Origin: Rhodococcus sp. 14-1411-2a
Lineage (GTDB): Bacteria; Actinomycetota; Actinomycetes; Mycobacteriales; Mycobacteriaceae
Assembly: GCF_002259485.1 (NCBI RefSeq)
Contig: NZ_NPGA01000009.1
Location: forward strand, 493,333 to 557,332
Direction: 5' to 3'
Length of the DNA stretch: 64,000 nt
This document shows positions 16,855-24,991 of the stretch, one piece after another. Both the position numbers and the translations under genes were made by a program. The notes beneath the pieces are model-generated. The model was not told where the DNA came from. It was given only the letters and a program-made list of their open reading frames with translations, and made no database searches. Within the stretch, counting starts at the first letter, position 1, and each line of letters begins with the position of its first letter.

Positions 16855-18065
16855 CCGCACCGACATATCTCGCCGATTCGCTGCTCGCACAGGACGGCAC
16901 GAACGATCTGCGCCGCCACACCGAGCTCTACGGAGCACGTCCACCCGCTGACGAGTCCCTGGTGGATGCCGTCGTTCGGTCCGGCCTTCTGGGGCACGGC
17001 GGCGCGGCATTCCCCACCGGCGCGAAGATGCGCTCGATCACCGGCCGCAAGGCAGTACTCGTCGCCAACGCTGCCGAGGGAGAACCGTTGAGCCGCAAAG
17101 ACCATGTGCTGCTCGATCGGTCGGTGCATCTGGTGCTCGACGGTATCGCCGCGACAGCGTCCGCCATCCGTGCCCGAGAGTGCTACCTGTATGCGCCCCC
17201 GGAGCGGGTCGACGCCGTCCAGGCGGCCGTCGACGAACGACGTCGTACCGGCTGGGATCGCACAAAGATCCAGGTGATCGCGGCCGCTCCCGGCTTCGTC
17301 TCCGGCGAGAAGTCCGCGGTGATCTCTGCGATCGAGGGCGGTCCGGCACTACCCCGGGACAAGAAGACACACGCGTCGGAGGCCGGGGTTCGTGGACGAC
17401 CCACCCTGGTGCTCAATGTCGAAACCCTCGCCCACATCTCCCTGATCGAGCGACTGGGACCGCAGTGGTTCCGTTCGCGGGGAACGGCATCGGAGCCCGG
17501 CACCATGCTCGTCACCTATTCGGGCGCAGTGCGACGCCCCGGCGTCGCCGAGGTCCCTCTCGGTGCGTCGATCGAGGAGATGCTCACCCATGGTGCGGGC
17601 GTCGACCTACGCTCGGTGCGAGCAGTGCTACTCGGCGGATTTCACGGCACCTGGGTAGACCGTGACGCACTGACCGGGCGCGCTCTGTCCCAGGAATCGT
17701 TGGTAGACATCGGTTCTCGACCCGGCGCGGGCATCGTCCATGTCCTGGGGACCGGCTCGTGCGGCCTGCTGGCCACCGCCGAGTTCGTCCGCTGTCTGGC
17801 GAACGAGAGTGCCGGGCAATGCGGTCCCTGCCTCAACGGTCTGCCGCGATTGGCCGACGCGTTCTCACGGCTGTCGATCGGCGACGACGCCGACGGCGCG
17901 ATCACCGAGATCGCGCGCTACACGCGACTGGTCGACGGCCGCGGCGCGTGCCATCACCCCGACGGAACCGCCCGCCTGATCCGATCGGCGATGTCGGTCT
18001 TCGCTCAGGACGTACACCTGCATCGACTGGACACGTGCGAGATTCACCGAGGACGGATCCGATGA
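16851..18065 (+). CDS. NuoF/RnfC-like NADH-binding iron-sulfur flavoprotein
   Basis: 404 residues, similar to the complex I 51-kDa subunit. FMN/NADH site: GHGGAAFPTGAKM (48-60) and NAAEGEPLSRKD (73-84); SLBB-type beta-grasp region at about 215-270; iron-sulfur helix domain at the C terminus. The cluster motif reads ESAGQCGPC, so the first cysteine of the usual CxxCxxC is Ala321, leaving C324, C327 and C367 (GACHHPDG). The cluster may use another ligand or be a 3-Cys type. Expected to oxidise NAD(P)H in the cytoplasm and pass electrons to the ferredoxin and membrane heme protein. ATGA overlaps on both sides. Confidence 0.88.
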   Translation: MTAPTYLADSLLAQDGTNDLRRHTELYGARPPADESLVDAVVRSGLLGHGGAAFPTGAKMRSITGRKAVLVANAAEGEPLSRKDHVLLDRSVHLVLDGIAATASAIRARECYLYAPPERVDAVQAAVDERRRTGWDRTKIQVIAAAPGFVSGEKSAVISAIEGGPALPRDKKTHASEAGVRGRPTLVLNVETLAHISLIERLGPQWFRSRGTASEPGTMLVTYSGAVRRPGVAEVPLGASIEEMLTHGAGVDLRSVRAVLLGGFHGTWVDRDALTGRALSQESLVDIGSRPGAGIVHVLGTGSCGLLATAEFVRCLANESAGQCGPCLNGLPRLADAFSRLSIGDDADGAITEIARYTRLVDGRGACHHPDGTARLIRSAMSVFAQDVHLHRLDTCEIHRGRIR

Positions 18066-18286
18066 CCACCGACCACCGACGTGGGGCGGTCCTGCACATC
18101 GACTGGACACGCTGCGACGGACGCGGCGTGTGCACCGAACTGCTCCCCGACACTCTCCTCAGAGACGAGTGGGGTTATCCACTGGCCCGCCACGGCGGGA
18201 GCACCGTCCTACTCGACGAAAACGACGCACAACGAGCCGCGGATGCCGTTCGCCTGTGTCCACGAATGGCGTTGCGCATCAGGTAG
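18062..18286 (+). CDS. Small ferredoxin, 3-cysteine type
   Basis: 74 residues. Cysteines C18 (TRCDGRG), C24 (GVCTEL) and C66 (RLCPRMAL) fit a single 3Fe-4S cluster ferredoxin of the actinobacterial type in which the middle ligand is replaced. Last gene of the five-gene redox operon; ATG at 18062 overlaps the preceding stop by 4 bp. Expected to be a cytoplasmic one-electron carrier between the NuoF-like protein and the heme membrane protein. Its 3' end overlaps the convergent TetR gene by 8 bp. Confidence 0.88.
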   Translation: MTTDHRRGAVLHIDWTRCDGRGVCTELLPDTLLRDEWGYPLARHGGSTVLLDENDAQRAADAVRLCPRMALRIR

Positions 18287-18944
18287 ATCGTGTGGTCGGC
18301 AGGGCGAGGGGCGCGACGATGTTGGCCAGCATGGTCGCAATGGTCGCAACGACGATGCGTCGGTCTGCGGCGTAGCCGCTCTGATACCAGGTCATCGCGG
18401 TGTGGCTGATGCCGCCGATGGCCGCGGTGGCGAGCAGGTCGACATCCAGATCGGGGCCTGAGGGAACATCGCCTGCGAACGTGCGAAGGTAGCCGAGCAG
18501 CAGTGTTCCGAATTGCTGCATCACCGTCAGGTACGTCTGCTCGACGCGGGGGCTGACGCCGAGCACCTCCATCCACACCACTCGGGCCAGGTGCGGATCT
18601 TCGATGACCTGGAAGAAGGGGTCGAGCAACTGCTTCGCAACATCCCTGAGATCACCGTCCCGATCCACCTGCACGATTGCGTCGGATACCGAATCGGTGA
18701 GGCGTGCAATGCATTCGGAGTAAACGGCAAGCAGCAGGTCCTCGGTCTTGTCGAAGTGCCGATAGAAGTCTCGATCGGCGATCTTGGCCTCGCGGCACAG
18801 TCCGCGGACCGTCGCGGCGCGGTATCCGACGCTGCCGAACACCCGTAGCCCGGCGTCGAGCAGCTGCCGCCGCCGGCGATCGTCGCGGTCGGCCGCGCTC
18901 TCACCGCCGTAGGCGCGACCTGCGGCTTCGGACACCGTGCTCAT
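18279..18944 (-). CDS. TetR family transcriptional regulator
   Basis: 221 residues. N-terminal TetR helix-turn-helix (RRRQLLDAGLRVFGSVGY, then CREAKIADRDFYRHFDKTEDLL, residues 24-70) and a long C-terminal domain. The ATG at 18944 overlaps the SDR stop codon (ATGA), so it is the last gene of the monooxygenase-SDR-TetR operon and likely represses that operon through the palindrome at 21312-21343. Confidence 0.92.
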   Translation of the reverse strand: MSTVSEAAGRAYGGESAADRDDRRRRQLLDAGLRVFGSVGYRAATVRGLCREAKIADRDFYRHFDKTEDLLLAVYSECIARLTDSVSDAIVQVDRDGDLRDVAKQLLDPFFQVIEDPHLARVVWMEVLGVSPRVEQTYLTVMQQFGTLLLGYLRTFAGDVPSGPDLDVDLLATAAIGGISHTAMTWYQSGYAADRRIVVATIATMLANIVAPLALPTTRST

Positions 18945-19786
18945 GACCGTCGGGCATCCAATTCGGCAGTCAGACGGATCAATTGGGCGTCCCGCTCCAT
19001 CGCGGCGTCCATGATCGGGTTCACGATGCCGCGCAGTATCGAGATCGGGATCCAGCGACCGGGGACGGCGATACGCGCAGCCCGCCGTCCGATACCTCGA
19101 ACGGCCACGCGCGCGAGCTTGTCCGGCGTGATCGGACGGAGCAGGGGCGAGGGAAAAGCCCGGTCGATCATGGCCGTCGCCACGTCGTCGCCGCCGAATG
19201 CGACCTCGGCGATCGGCGTCGCCACCCATCCCGGATACAGCACTCCAGCAGTCGCTTTCGTGCCCGCAAGTTCCGCCCGCAAAGCACGACCGAGCTGCTC
19301 GACCGCCGCCTTCGAAGCCGCGTACGGCGCATTCGCCAGGCCGTTGAGGTACGCGTACGTGGACGAGGTGAGCAGCACGTAGCCCCCGGACTCGACGATG
19401 TGCGGCAGAGCGGCCCGCACCGTGTTCCACACGCCGATCAGGTTGACGCCGATGACCCGATCGAAGACTCCGTCGTCCACGGAGCGAACGGTCGATGCCT
19501 GTGCACCACTGGAGATTCCGGCGTTGGCCATCACCATGTCGAGCGTGCCGAAGGTGTCGATCGCGGTTGCGACGGCTGCGTCGAGCTGCTCGCGCACCGT
19601 GACGTCGGCGTACGCGATCGCCACGCGCTGGTTGCCCAGCTTCGCTGCCACCGACTCGAGATCGGTCGACTTCATGTCGACCAGAACGATCGAGGCACCG
19701 CGTCGATGCAGCGCAGTGGCGACGGCGGAACCGATTCCGCCTGCCGCGCCGGTGATCAGCGCGACCTGGCCGGTGTGCTTGCTCAT
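18941..19786 (-). CDS. Short-chain dehydrogenase/reductase
   Basis: 281 residues. Classical SDR: TGAAGGIG cofactor motif at 12-19, VDMKS after strand 2, NAG motif (ANAGIS), catalytic Ser in LLTSSTYAYL and YAASK (Tyr near residue 150). The C-terminal tail of about 40 residues extends beyond the core. ATG at 19786 overlaps the end of the monooxygenase gene. Likely oxidises or reduces an alcohol/ketone produced or used by the monooxygenase. Confidence 0.9.
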   Translation of the reverse strand: MSKHTGQVALITGAAGGIGSAVATALHRRGASIVLVDMKSTDLESVAAKLGNQRVAIAYADVTVREQLDAAVATAIDTFGTLDMVMANAGISSGAQASTVRSVDDGVFDRVIGVNLIGVWNTVRAALPHIVESGGYVLLTSSTYAYLNGLANAPYAASKAAVEQLGRALRAELAGTKATAGVLYPGWVATPIAEVAFGGDDVATAMIDRAFPSPLLRPITPDKLARVAVRGIGRRAARIAVPGRWIPISILRGIVNPIMDAAMERDAQLIRLTAELDARRS

Positions 19787-21273
19787 GCCGATACCTCGTC
19801 CTTCGTCGTCGCCTCGGTGGACGACCGGTGGATGTGATGGGCCTCGGGCCGAAAACGCTTGGCCCACCGGCGGAATGTGAAGCTGAACCCGGGGAACATG
19901 GCCACGACGTGTCCGGATTTGGACTGGTACCAGCTGTGGCAGCCACCGTCCTTCCAGACTGTGCCCTCCATCTCGCGATGAATCGTGTCGGTGTATTCCT
20001 GCTCGGCAGCTGCGGTGACCTCGATGGCCGTCGCACCCACCTGCCGGACGGCGTCGACGGCCCGCACGATGTACTCCATCTGCGCCTCGATGAGGAAGAT
20101 CGCAGAGGTGTGGCCGATTCCGGTGTTCGGCCCGGTGACGACGAACAGGTTGGGGAATCCAGGAATCGTGGTACCGAGGTAGGCACGTGGGTAGGGATCC
20201 CAGACGTCGGACAGGGCTCGGCCGTCACGTCCGATCACCGGGTACGATATGACGCCGTCGGTGGCGTCGTATCCGGTGGACCACACCAGAAGATCGACAT
20301 CGACGTGTTCGCCTGTGGTGGTGACAATTCCGGTCTCGGTGATTTCCGAGATGCCGTCGTTCTTGTCGTGCAGGGTGACGTTCGCCTGCCCCAGCGCGGG
20401 ATAGAGCGTGTTGGACAGCAGAACCCTCTTGCACCCGATGACGTAGTCAGGGGTGACCTTCGCTCGAAGCTCGGAATCCGGCACCTGAGACTCGATGTGT
20501 TTCAACGCAGTTCGCTGCGCCACCGCCTTCAACATAGTCCGCGAGTACTTGAAGCCGATGATGCGAGTTTCGAGACTCCAGTAGATCCCCGCGCGGACCA
20601 GCCTGCGGATCGGTTCCAACTTCAGCAACCTGCGCTGCCACGGCGTGAATTCGCGATCGTGACGGGGCATCACCCAGTGCGGGGTGCGCTGGAAAACGTG
20701 CAGCTGTTCCACGTCGGGTTGGATCGCAGGAATCACCTGTGCGGCACTGGCACCGCTGCCGACGATGGCCACCCGCTTGCCGGCGTGGCCGTACTCGGTG
20801 TCCCAGTCGTTCGTGTGAAACTGCTTGCCCTGAAACTTCTCTCGGCCAGGGAACGGTGGCACGACGGGAGTGCTGAGGGGTCCCGAGGCATTGACCACGA
20901 ACTTCGCCGCATACTCGCCGCGCGAGGTGGAAATTGCCCAGTGATCACCGACCCATTCGATCTTCTGCACATCCGTGTTCGCATGTGTTCGAGCAGGCAA
21001 CCCGTTGGAATCGAGCACGTGCTGGGTGTACCGATCGAGTTCCTCACGTTCGGCGAACATCCGCGTCCACTCGAACGGCTCCGACGCAATCGAGTAGAGC
21101 GGACTCTGCACATCGACGGCTGCACCCGGGTAGCGGTTCTGCTTCCACGTGCCACCGAGGAAGGGACGCCTTTCGAGAATCACGAGGTCGTCGATTCCCC
21201 GATCGAGCAGTGCTTTCGCGGCGCACTGGCCACCGAAACCGCTGCCGATGATCACCGCGGTGTGAACATGCAT
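19783..21273 (-). CDS. Flavin-containing monooxygenase (Baeyer-Villiger type)
   Basis: 496 residues. FAD motif GSGFGG at 10-15, BVMO/FMO fingerprint FQGKQFHTNDW (about 147-157), second Rossmann motif VGSGASAAQ (about 170), and WSTGYDATDG near 322. These class B flavoproteins use NADPH and O2 to insert oxygen into ketones or heteroatoms. The ATG at 21273 has GGAGGGG upstream. First gene of a three-gene operon with an SDR and a TetR regulator; the operon probably converts a ketone or alcohol to an ester. Substrate not deducible. Confidence 0.92.
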   Translation of the reverse strand: MHVHTAVIIGSGFGGQCAAKALLDRGIDDLVILERRPFLGGTWKQNRYPGAAVDVQSPLYSIASEPFEWTRMFAEREELDRYTQHVLDSNGLPARTHANTDVQKIEWVGDHWAISTSRGEYAAKFVVNASGPLSTPVVPPFPGREKFQGKQFHTNDWDTEYGHAGKRVAIVGSGASAAQVIPAIQPDVEQLHVFQRTPHWVMPRHDREFTPWQRRLLKLEPIRRLVRAGIYWSLETRIIGFKYSRTMLKAVAQRTALKHIESQVPDSELRAKVTPDYVIGCKRVLLSNTLYPALGQANVTLHDKNDGISEITETGIVTTTGEHVDVDLLVWSTGYDATDGVISYPVIGRDGRALSDVWDPYPRAYLGTTIPGFPNLFVVTGPNTGIGHTSAIFLIEAQMEYIVRAVDAVRQVGATAIEVTAAAEQEYTDTIHREMEGTVWKDGGCHSWYQSKSGHVVAMFPGFSFTFRRWAKRFRPEAHHIHRSSTEATTKDEVSA

Positions 21274-21311
21274 GCTGACGAACCCCTCCCGCACGAAACG
21301 CGATCCGATGA

Positions 21312-21343
21312 CGCGCGTCATCACTTTAAAGTGATGACGCGCG
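21312..21343. promoter_or_regulatory. 32-bp perfect palindrome, operator of the monooxygenase operon
   Basis: Half-site CGCGCGTCATCACTTT followed directly by its exact reverse complement. It covers the predicted -10 box of the monooxygenase promoter, 39 bp upstream of the ATG, so binding of the operon's own TetR protein would block transcription. Confidence 0.8.
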
Positions 21344-21352
21344 ATTCCGCAA
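21323..21352 (-). promoter_or_regulatory. Predicted promoter of the monooxygenase operon
   Basis: Minus strand: -35 TTGCGG (21352-21347), 18-nt spacer, -10 TAAAGT (21328-21323). The -10 lies across the centre of the palindrome. Confidence 0.55.
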
Positions 21353-21377
21353 TGGTTTCGGAACCGGACTTGCTGCG

Positions 21378-22868
21378 TCAGTGCCCGCCGGACAGCTGCC
21401 CACTCAATCGAACGTGCCGTTCGGCAGATGCGGCGTTCAGTCCGATGATCCGGACATGTTTGCCCTTCGCCTCGTACTTCGAGGTGATGGCATCGAGGGT
21501 CGCCACGGTCGACGCGTCCCAGATGTGCGACTCCGACATATCGATGACGACGTTCTTCGGATCTCCCACGTAGTCGAACTGATAGATCAGATCGTTGCTC
21601 GACGCGAAGAACAACTCACCCTTCACCGCATACGCGCGAGTGTCCTCGTCGGGATGAGCCACATCGACGACCTCGGTCAGGTGGGCCACCCGTCGCGCGA
21701 ACAGCACCATCGCGGTGACCACTCCCACCACGACTCCGTAGGCCAGGTTGTGGGTGGCGACGGTGACGACCACGGTTGCCAGCATGACTGCTGTTTCACT
21801 CCTGGGCATGCGCCGCAACGTCTTCGGATGAATGCTGTACCAATCCATCGTGCCGATCGCGACCATGATCATGACGGCCGCCAGCGCGGCCATCGGAATC
21901 AACGCCACGATGTCGCCGAGCCCGACCACGAGAATCAGCAGAAACACACCGGCGAGGAACGTCGAGATGCGCGTCCGGGCACCCGAGGCCTTGACGTTGA
22001 TCATCGTCTGGCCGACCATCGCGCAACCACCCATGCCGCCGAAGAAGCCGGTGATGACGTTGGCTGCGCCCTGGCCCCAGCTCTCGCGGGTCTTGTTCGA
22101 GTGCGTGTCGGTGACGTCGTCGACGAGCTTGGCGGTGAGCAACGACTCGAGCAGCCCGACGATGGCCATGGCCAACGCGTACGGAGCGATGATGCTCAGG
22201 GTTTCGAGGTTCAGGGGAACGTCGGGAAACAGCAGTGCGGGCAGGCTCGACGGCAGCTCGCCTTCACCGCCGACGTTGGGGACGTTCAGCGCGAACACCA
22301 CCGTGGCAACGGTCAGCAGCACGATGGCGACCAGAGGTGCGGGAACGACGGAGGTGACCTTGGGGAGCAGGAACATGATCAGCAGACCGACGGCCACCAA
22401 CGGGTACACCAGCCACGGAACGCCGATGAGCGACGGAAACTGCGAGGTGAAGATCAGAATTGCCAGTGCGTTGACGAAGCCCACCATGACGCTGCGAGGA
22501 ATGAAGCGCATCAGCTTGGCAACGCCGAGGACCCCGAGAACCACCTGGAGGACGCCGGCGAGGATGACGGTGGCGATGAAGTAGTCGAGGCCGTACTGCT
22601 TGGCGACCGGGGCGATGACCAGGGCAATCGCTCCGGTGGCCGCGGAGATCATCGCGGGGCGACCGCCCAGGAACGCGATGGACACGGCCATCGTGAAGGA
22701 CGCGAACAGGCCCACTCGCGGATCGACGCCGGCAATGATCGAGAACGCGATGGCCTCGGGGATCAGCGCCAACGCGACAACCAGGCCGGCCAGCACCTCG
22801 GTTTTGAGCATTCGGGGGGACCGCAGGGCACCCATGACGGTAGGAATCCGCTCGGCGGAGTCGCTCAT
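21378..22868 (-). CDS. SulP family anion transporter with STAS domain, paralogue 1
   Basis: 496 residues. SulP core of about 10-12 membrane segments (residues 25-375; conserved GLFASF, GGRPAMISAATGA and GGCAMVGQ motifs) and a C-terminal STAS domain (about 390-490) with DMSESHIWDAS. Transports sulfate, bicarbonate or another small anion; the substrate is not decided by sequence. Start ATG at 22868 with GGAGAG upstream. It is highly similar to the gene at 26695-28203, with the STAS-coding part almost identical at DNA level. Divergent from the RNase J gene. Confidence 0.92.
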   Translation of the reverse strand: MSDSAERIPTVMGALRSPRMLKTEVLAGLVVALALIPEAIAFSIIAGVDPRVGLFASFTMAVSIAFLGGRPAMISAATGAIALVIAPVAKQYGLDYFIATVILAGVLQVVLGVLGVAKLMRFIPRSVMVGFVNALAILIFTSQFPSLIGVPWLVYPLVAVGLLIMFLLPKVTSVVPAPLVAIVLLTVATVVFALNVPNVGGEGELPSSLPALLFPDVPLNLETLSIIAPYALAMAIVGLLESLLTAKLVDDVTDTHSNKTRESWGQGAANVITGFFGGMGGCAMVGQTMINVKASGARTRISTFLAGVFLLILVVGLGDIVALIPMAALAAVMIMVAIGTMDWYSIHPKTLRRMPRSETAVMLATVVVTVATHNLAYGVVVGVVTAMVLFARRVAHLTEVVDVAHPDEDTRAYAVKGELFFASSNDLIYQFDYVGDPKNVVIDMSESHIWDASTVATLDAITSKYEAKGKHVRIIGLNAASAERHVRLSGQLSGGH

Positions 22869-23123
22869 ATCTCTCCATTCGTGATCGATGGACTTCACGT
22901 GCCGACCAACGGCCGCTCTCGTCCATGGGTGGGCGCATCGCTGCGCCCGAAGGCTTTGTTTGTGGAGCCCGATGGGCATCTCACGCGTCCCGCACACATC
23001 AGGTGGGGGAGAAACAGTCGGGAAACTGATCCCTACTCTTACGCAACAGTAGAGTTGACGCAAATCGACAGTCTTCGGACCGGGGTCGACACCAGGTCGG
23101 AGGCCCCCCGTAGCGTAAGAGGC

Positions 23124-24833
23124 ATGTCGAGATCACCACGGAACCGCAGATCCCCCGCCGCACCGAGAAAGCGATCCTCCTCCGCGCTCCAGGCAGGGCA
23201 CCTTCGCGTGATCGCGACCGGCGGTCTCGGCGAGATCGGTCGGAACATGACGGTCTTCGAATACGACGGAAAACTGCTGATCGTCGACTGCGGCGTCCTG
23301 TTCCCCGAAGAGCACCAGCCCGGCGTCGACGTCATCCTCCCCGACTGGAGTTGCATCCGCGATCGTCTCGACGACGTCGTTGCGATCGTCCTCACCCACG
23401 GACACGAGGATCACATCGGTGGCGTCCCGTACCTGCTGCGCGAGCGCGGCGACATCCCCGTCATCTCGTCGCGGCTGACGCTGCACTTCCTCGCTGCCAA
23501 GTTCGAGGAGTTCAAGGTATCGACAAAGCTGATCGAGGTCGAGGCGGGGCAAACCCGTCAGGAAGGCCCGTTCGAGCTCGAGTTCATCGCCGTCAACCAC
23601 TCGATTCCCGACGGTCTCGCCATCGCCATTCGCACCGACGCCGGGCTTGTGCTGCACACCGGCGACTTCAAGATGGACCAGTTCCCGCTGGACGGCCGGA
23701 TCACCGATCTCCGTAGCTTCGCACGCCTCGGCGAGGAAGGGCTCGATCTGCTTCTCGTCGACTCCACCAACGCCGAAGTTCCCGGGTTCATGGTCTCCGA
23801 ACGCGATCTGGTCCCGGCCATCGAGAAGGTGTTCCGCGAAACGACGGGGCGCGTGATCGTGTCGAGCTTCGCCAGTCACGTGCACCGCATTCAACAGGTA
23901 CTCGACGCCGCGCATGCGCAGGGCCGCAAGGTTGCGTTCGTGGGCCGATCGATGGTGCGCAACATGAAGATTGCAACCGATCTGAATTACCTCGATGTGC
24001 CCGACGGGCTCGTCGTCGATCTACCGAAGCTCAACCGTCTTCCGGCGAACAAGATCACGCTGATCTGCACCGGATCGCAAGGCGAGCCTCTCGCCGCGCT
24101 GTCGCGGATGGCGTCGGGTGAGCATCAGATCAAGGTCGGCGACGGCGACACCGTGCTGATGGCGAGCAGCCTCATTCCCGGAAACGAGAACGCGATCTAC
24201 CGCGTCATCAACGGTCTCGTCGACAAGGGTGCACGCGTGGTGCACAAGGGAAATGCGAAGGTGCACGTCTCCGGTCACGCCAGCGCAGGCGAGCTCGTCT
24301 ACTGCTACAACATCCTCGAGCCCGCCAATGTGCTTCCCGTACACGGTGAGTCGCGGCATCTGCGCGCCAACGCCGATCTCGCGATCAGGACCGGCGTTCC
24401 CCGCGATCGAGTGTTGATCGCCGAGAACGGAAGCGTCATCGATCTGTTCGACGGCGTCGCGCAGATCACCGGCTCCGTCCCCATCGAACTGATCTACGTC
24501 GACGGCAGTGCCGTCGGCGGTGTGACGGAGGATTCGCTGGCCGAACGTCGCCTGCTCGCGAACGAGGGCGTGCTGACCGTCATCGCGATCGTGGACCCCG
24601 ACACCGGCCTGCTGGTCGACGACGTCGACTTCATCGGACGCGGATTCGCCCACGAGGCCAACGCTTTCGACTCACTCGCCAAGGCGATCGGCAAGACTCT
24701 GACCCGCGAGAGCGACGGGAACGTCGCCTCACGCGAGCACATCGAGAAGCGCATCGTGCAGGAATCGGCGCGATGGGCCAAGCAGACCCTTGGCCGTCAG
24801 CCCCTCATCGTCCCGGTGGTCGTCGACGGCTGA
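23124..24833 (+). CDS. rnj: Ribonuclease J
   Basis: 569 residues, usual length for actinobacterial RNase J. A basic 20-residue N-terminal extension precedes the metallo-beta-lactamase domain with the zinc motif HGHEDHIGG (about 92-100) and the VLHTGDFK motif; the beta-CASP part shows SSFASHVHR and the RNase J signature VHVSGHASAGEL; the C-terminal domain ends the protein. It is a 5'-3' exonuclease and endonuclease for mRNA decay and rRNA maturation. ATG at 23124 with AAGAGG close upstream. In mycobacteria this gene normally follows dapA; here dapA is not adjacent. Confidence 0.95.
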   Translation: MSRSPRNRRSPAAPRKRSSSALQAGHLRVIATGGLGEIGRNMTVFEYDGKLLIVDCGVLFPEEHQPGVDVILPDWSCIRDRLDDVVAIVLTHGHEDHIGGVPYLLRERGDIPVISSRLTLHFLAAKFEEFKVSTKLIEVEAGQTRQEGPFELEFIAVNHSIPDGLAIAIRTDAGLVLHTGDFKMDQFPLDGRITDLRSFARLGEEGLDLLLVDSTNAEVPGFMVSERDLVPAIEKVFRETTGRVIVSSFASHVHRIQQVLDAAHAQGRKVAFVGRSMVRNMKIATDLNYLDVPDGLVVDLPKLNRLPANKITLICTGSQGEPLAALSRMASGEHQIKVGDGDTVLMASSLIPGNENAIYRVINGLVDKGARVVHKGNAKVHVSGHASAGELVYCYNILEPANVLPVHGESRHLRANADLAIRTGVPRDRVLIAENGSVIDLFDGVAQITGSVPIELIYVDGSAVGGVTEDSLAERRLLANEGVLTVIAIVDPDTGLLVDDVDFIGRGFAHEANAFDSLAKAIGKTLTRESDGNVASREHIEKRIVQESARWAKQTLGRQPLIVPVVVDG

Positions 24834-24907
24834 AGCGTCTCGTGTGAGTGGCGAGGTGACGTGACGCCGAAGCAATTCGTCATGGTTCGATCCGAGAAAA
24901 TAGTGCG

Positions 24908-24936
24908 TTCGGCCCCTGTAGATGGTTTCGGCCCCT
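24908..24936 (+). repeat. Short direct repeat upstream of the lipase gene
   Basis: TTCGGCCCCT occurs at 24908-24917 and again at 24927-24936, a 19-bp period, about 55 bp upstream of the lipase ATG. Possible tandem regulator site. Nothing else is seen in the 158-bp gap 24834-24991. Confidence 0.4.
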
Positions 24937-24991
24937 AGAGTCGTTTGGAAAGCTCCGGTAACGATCCGGAACTTGGACCGGGGGGTCTCAG

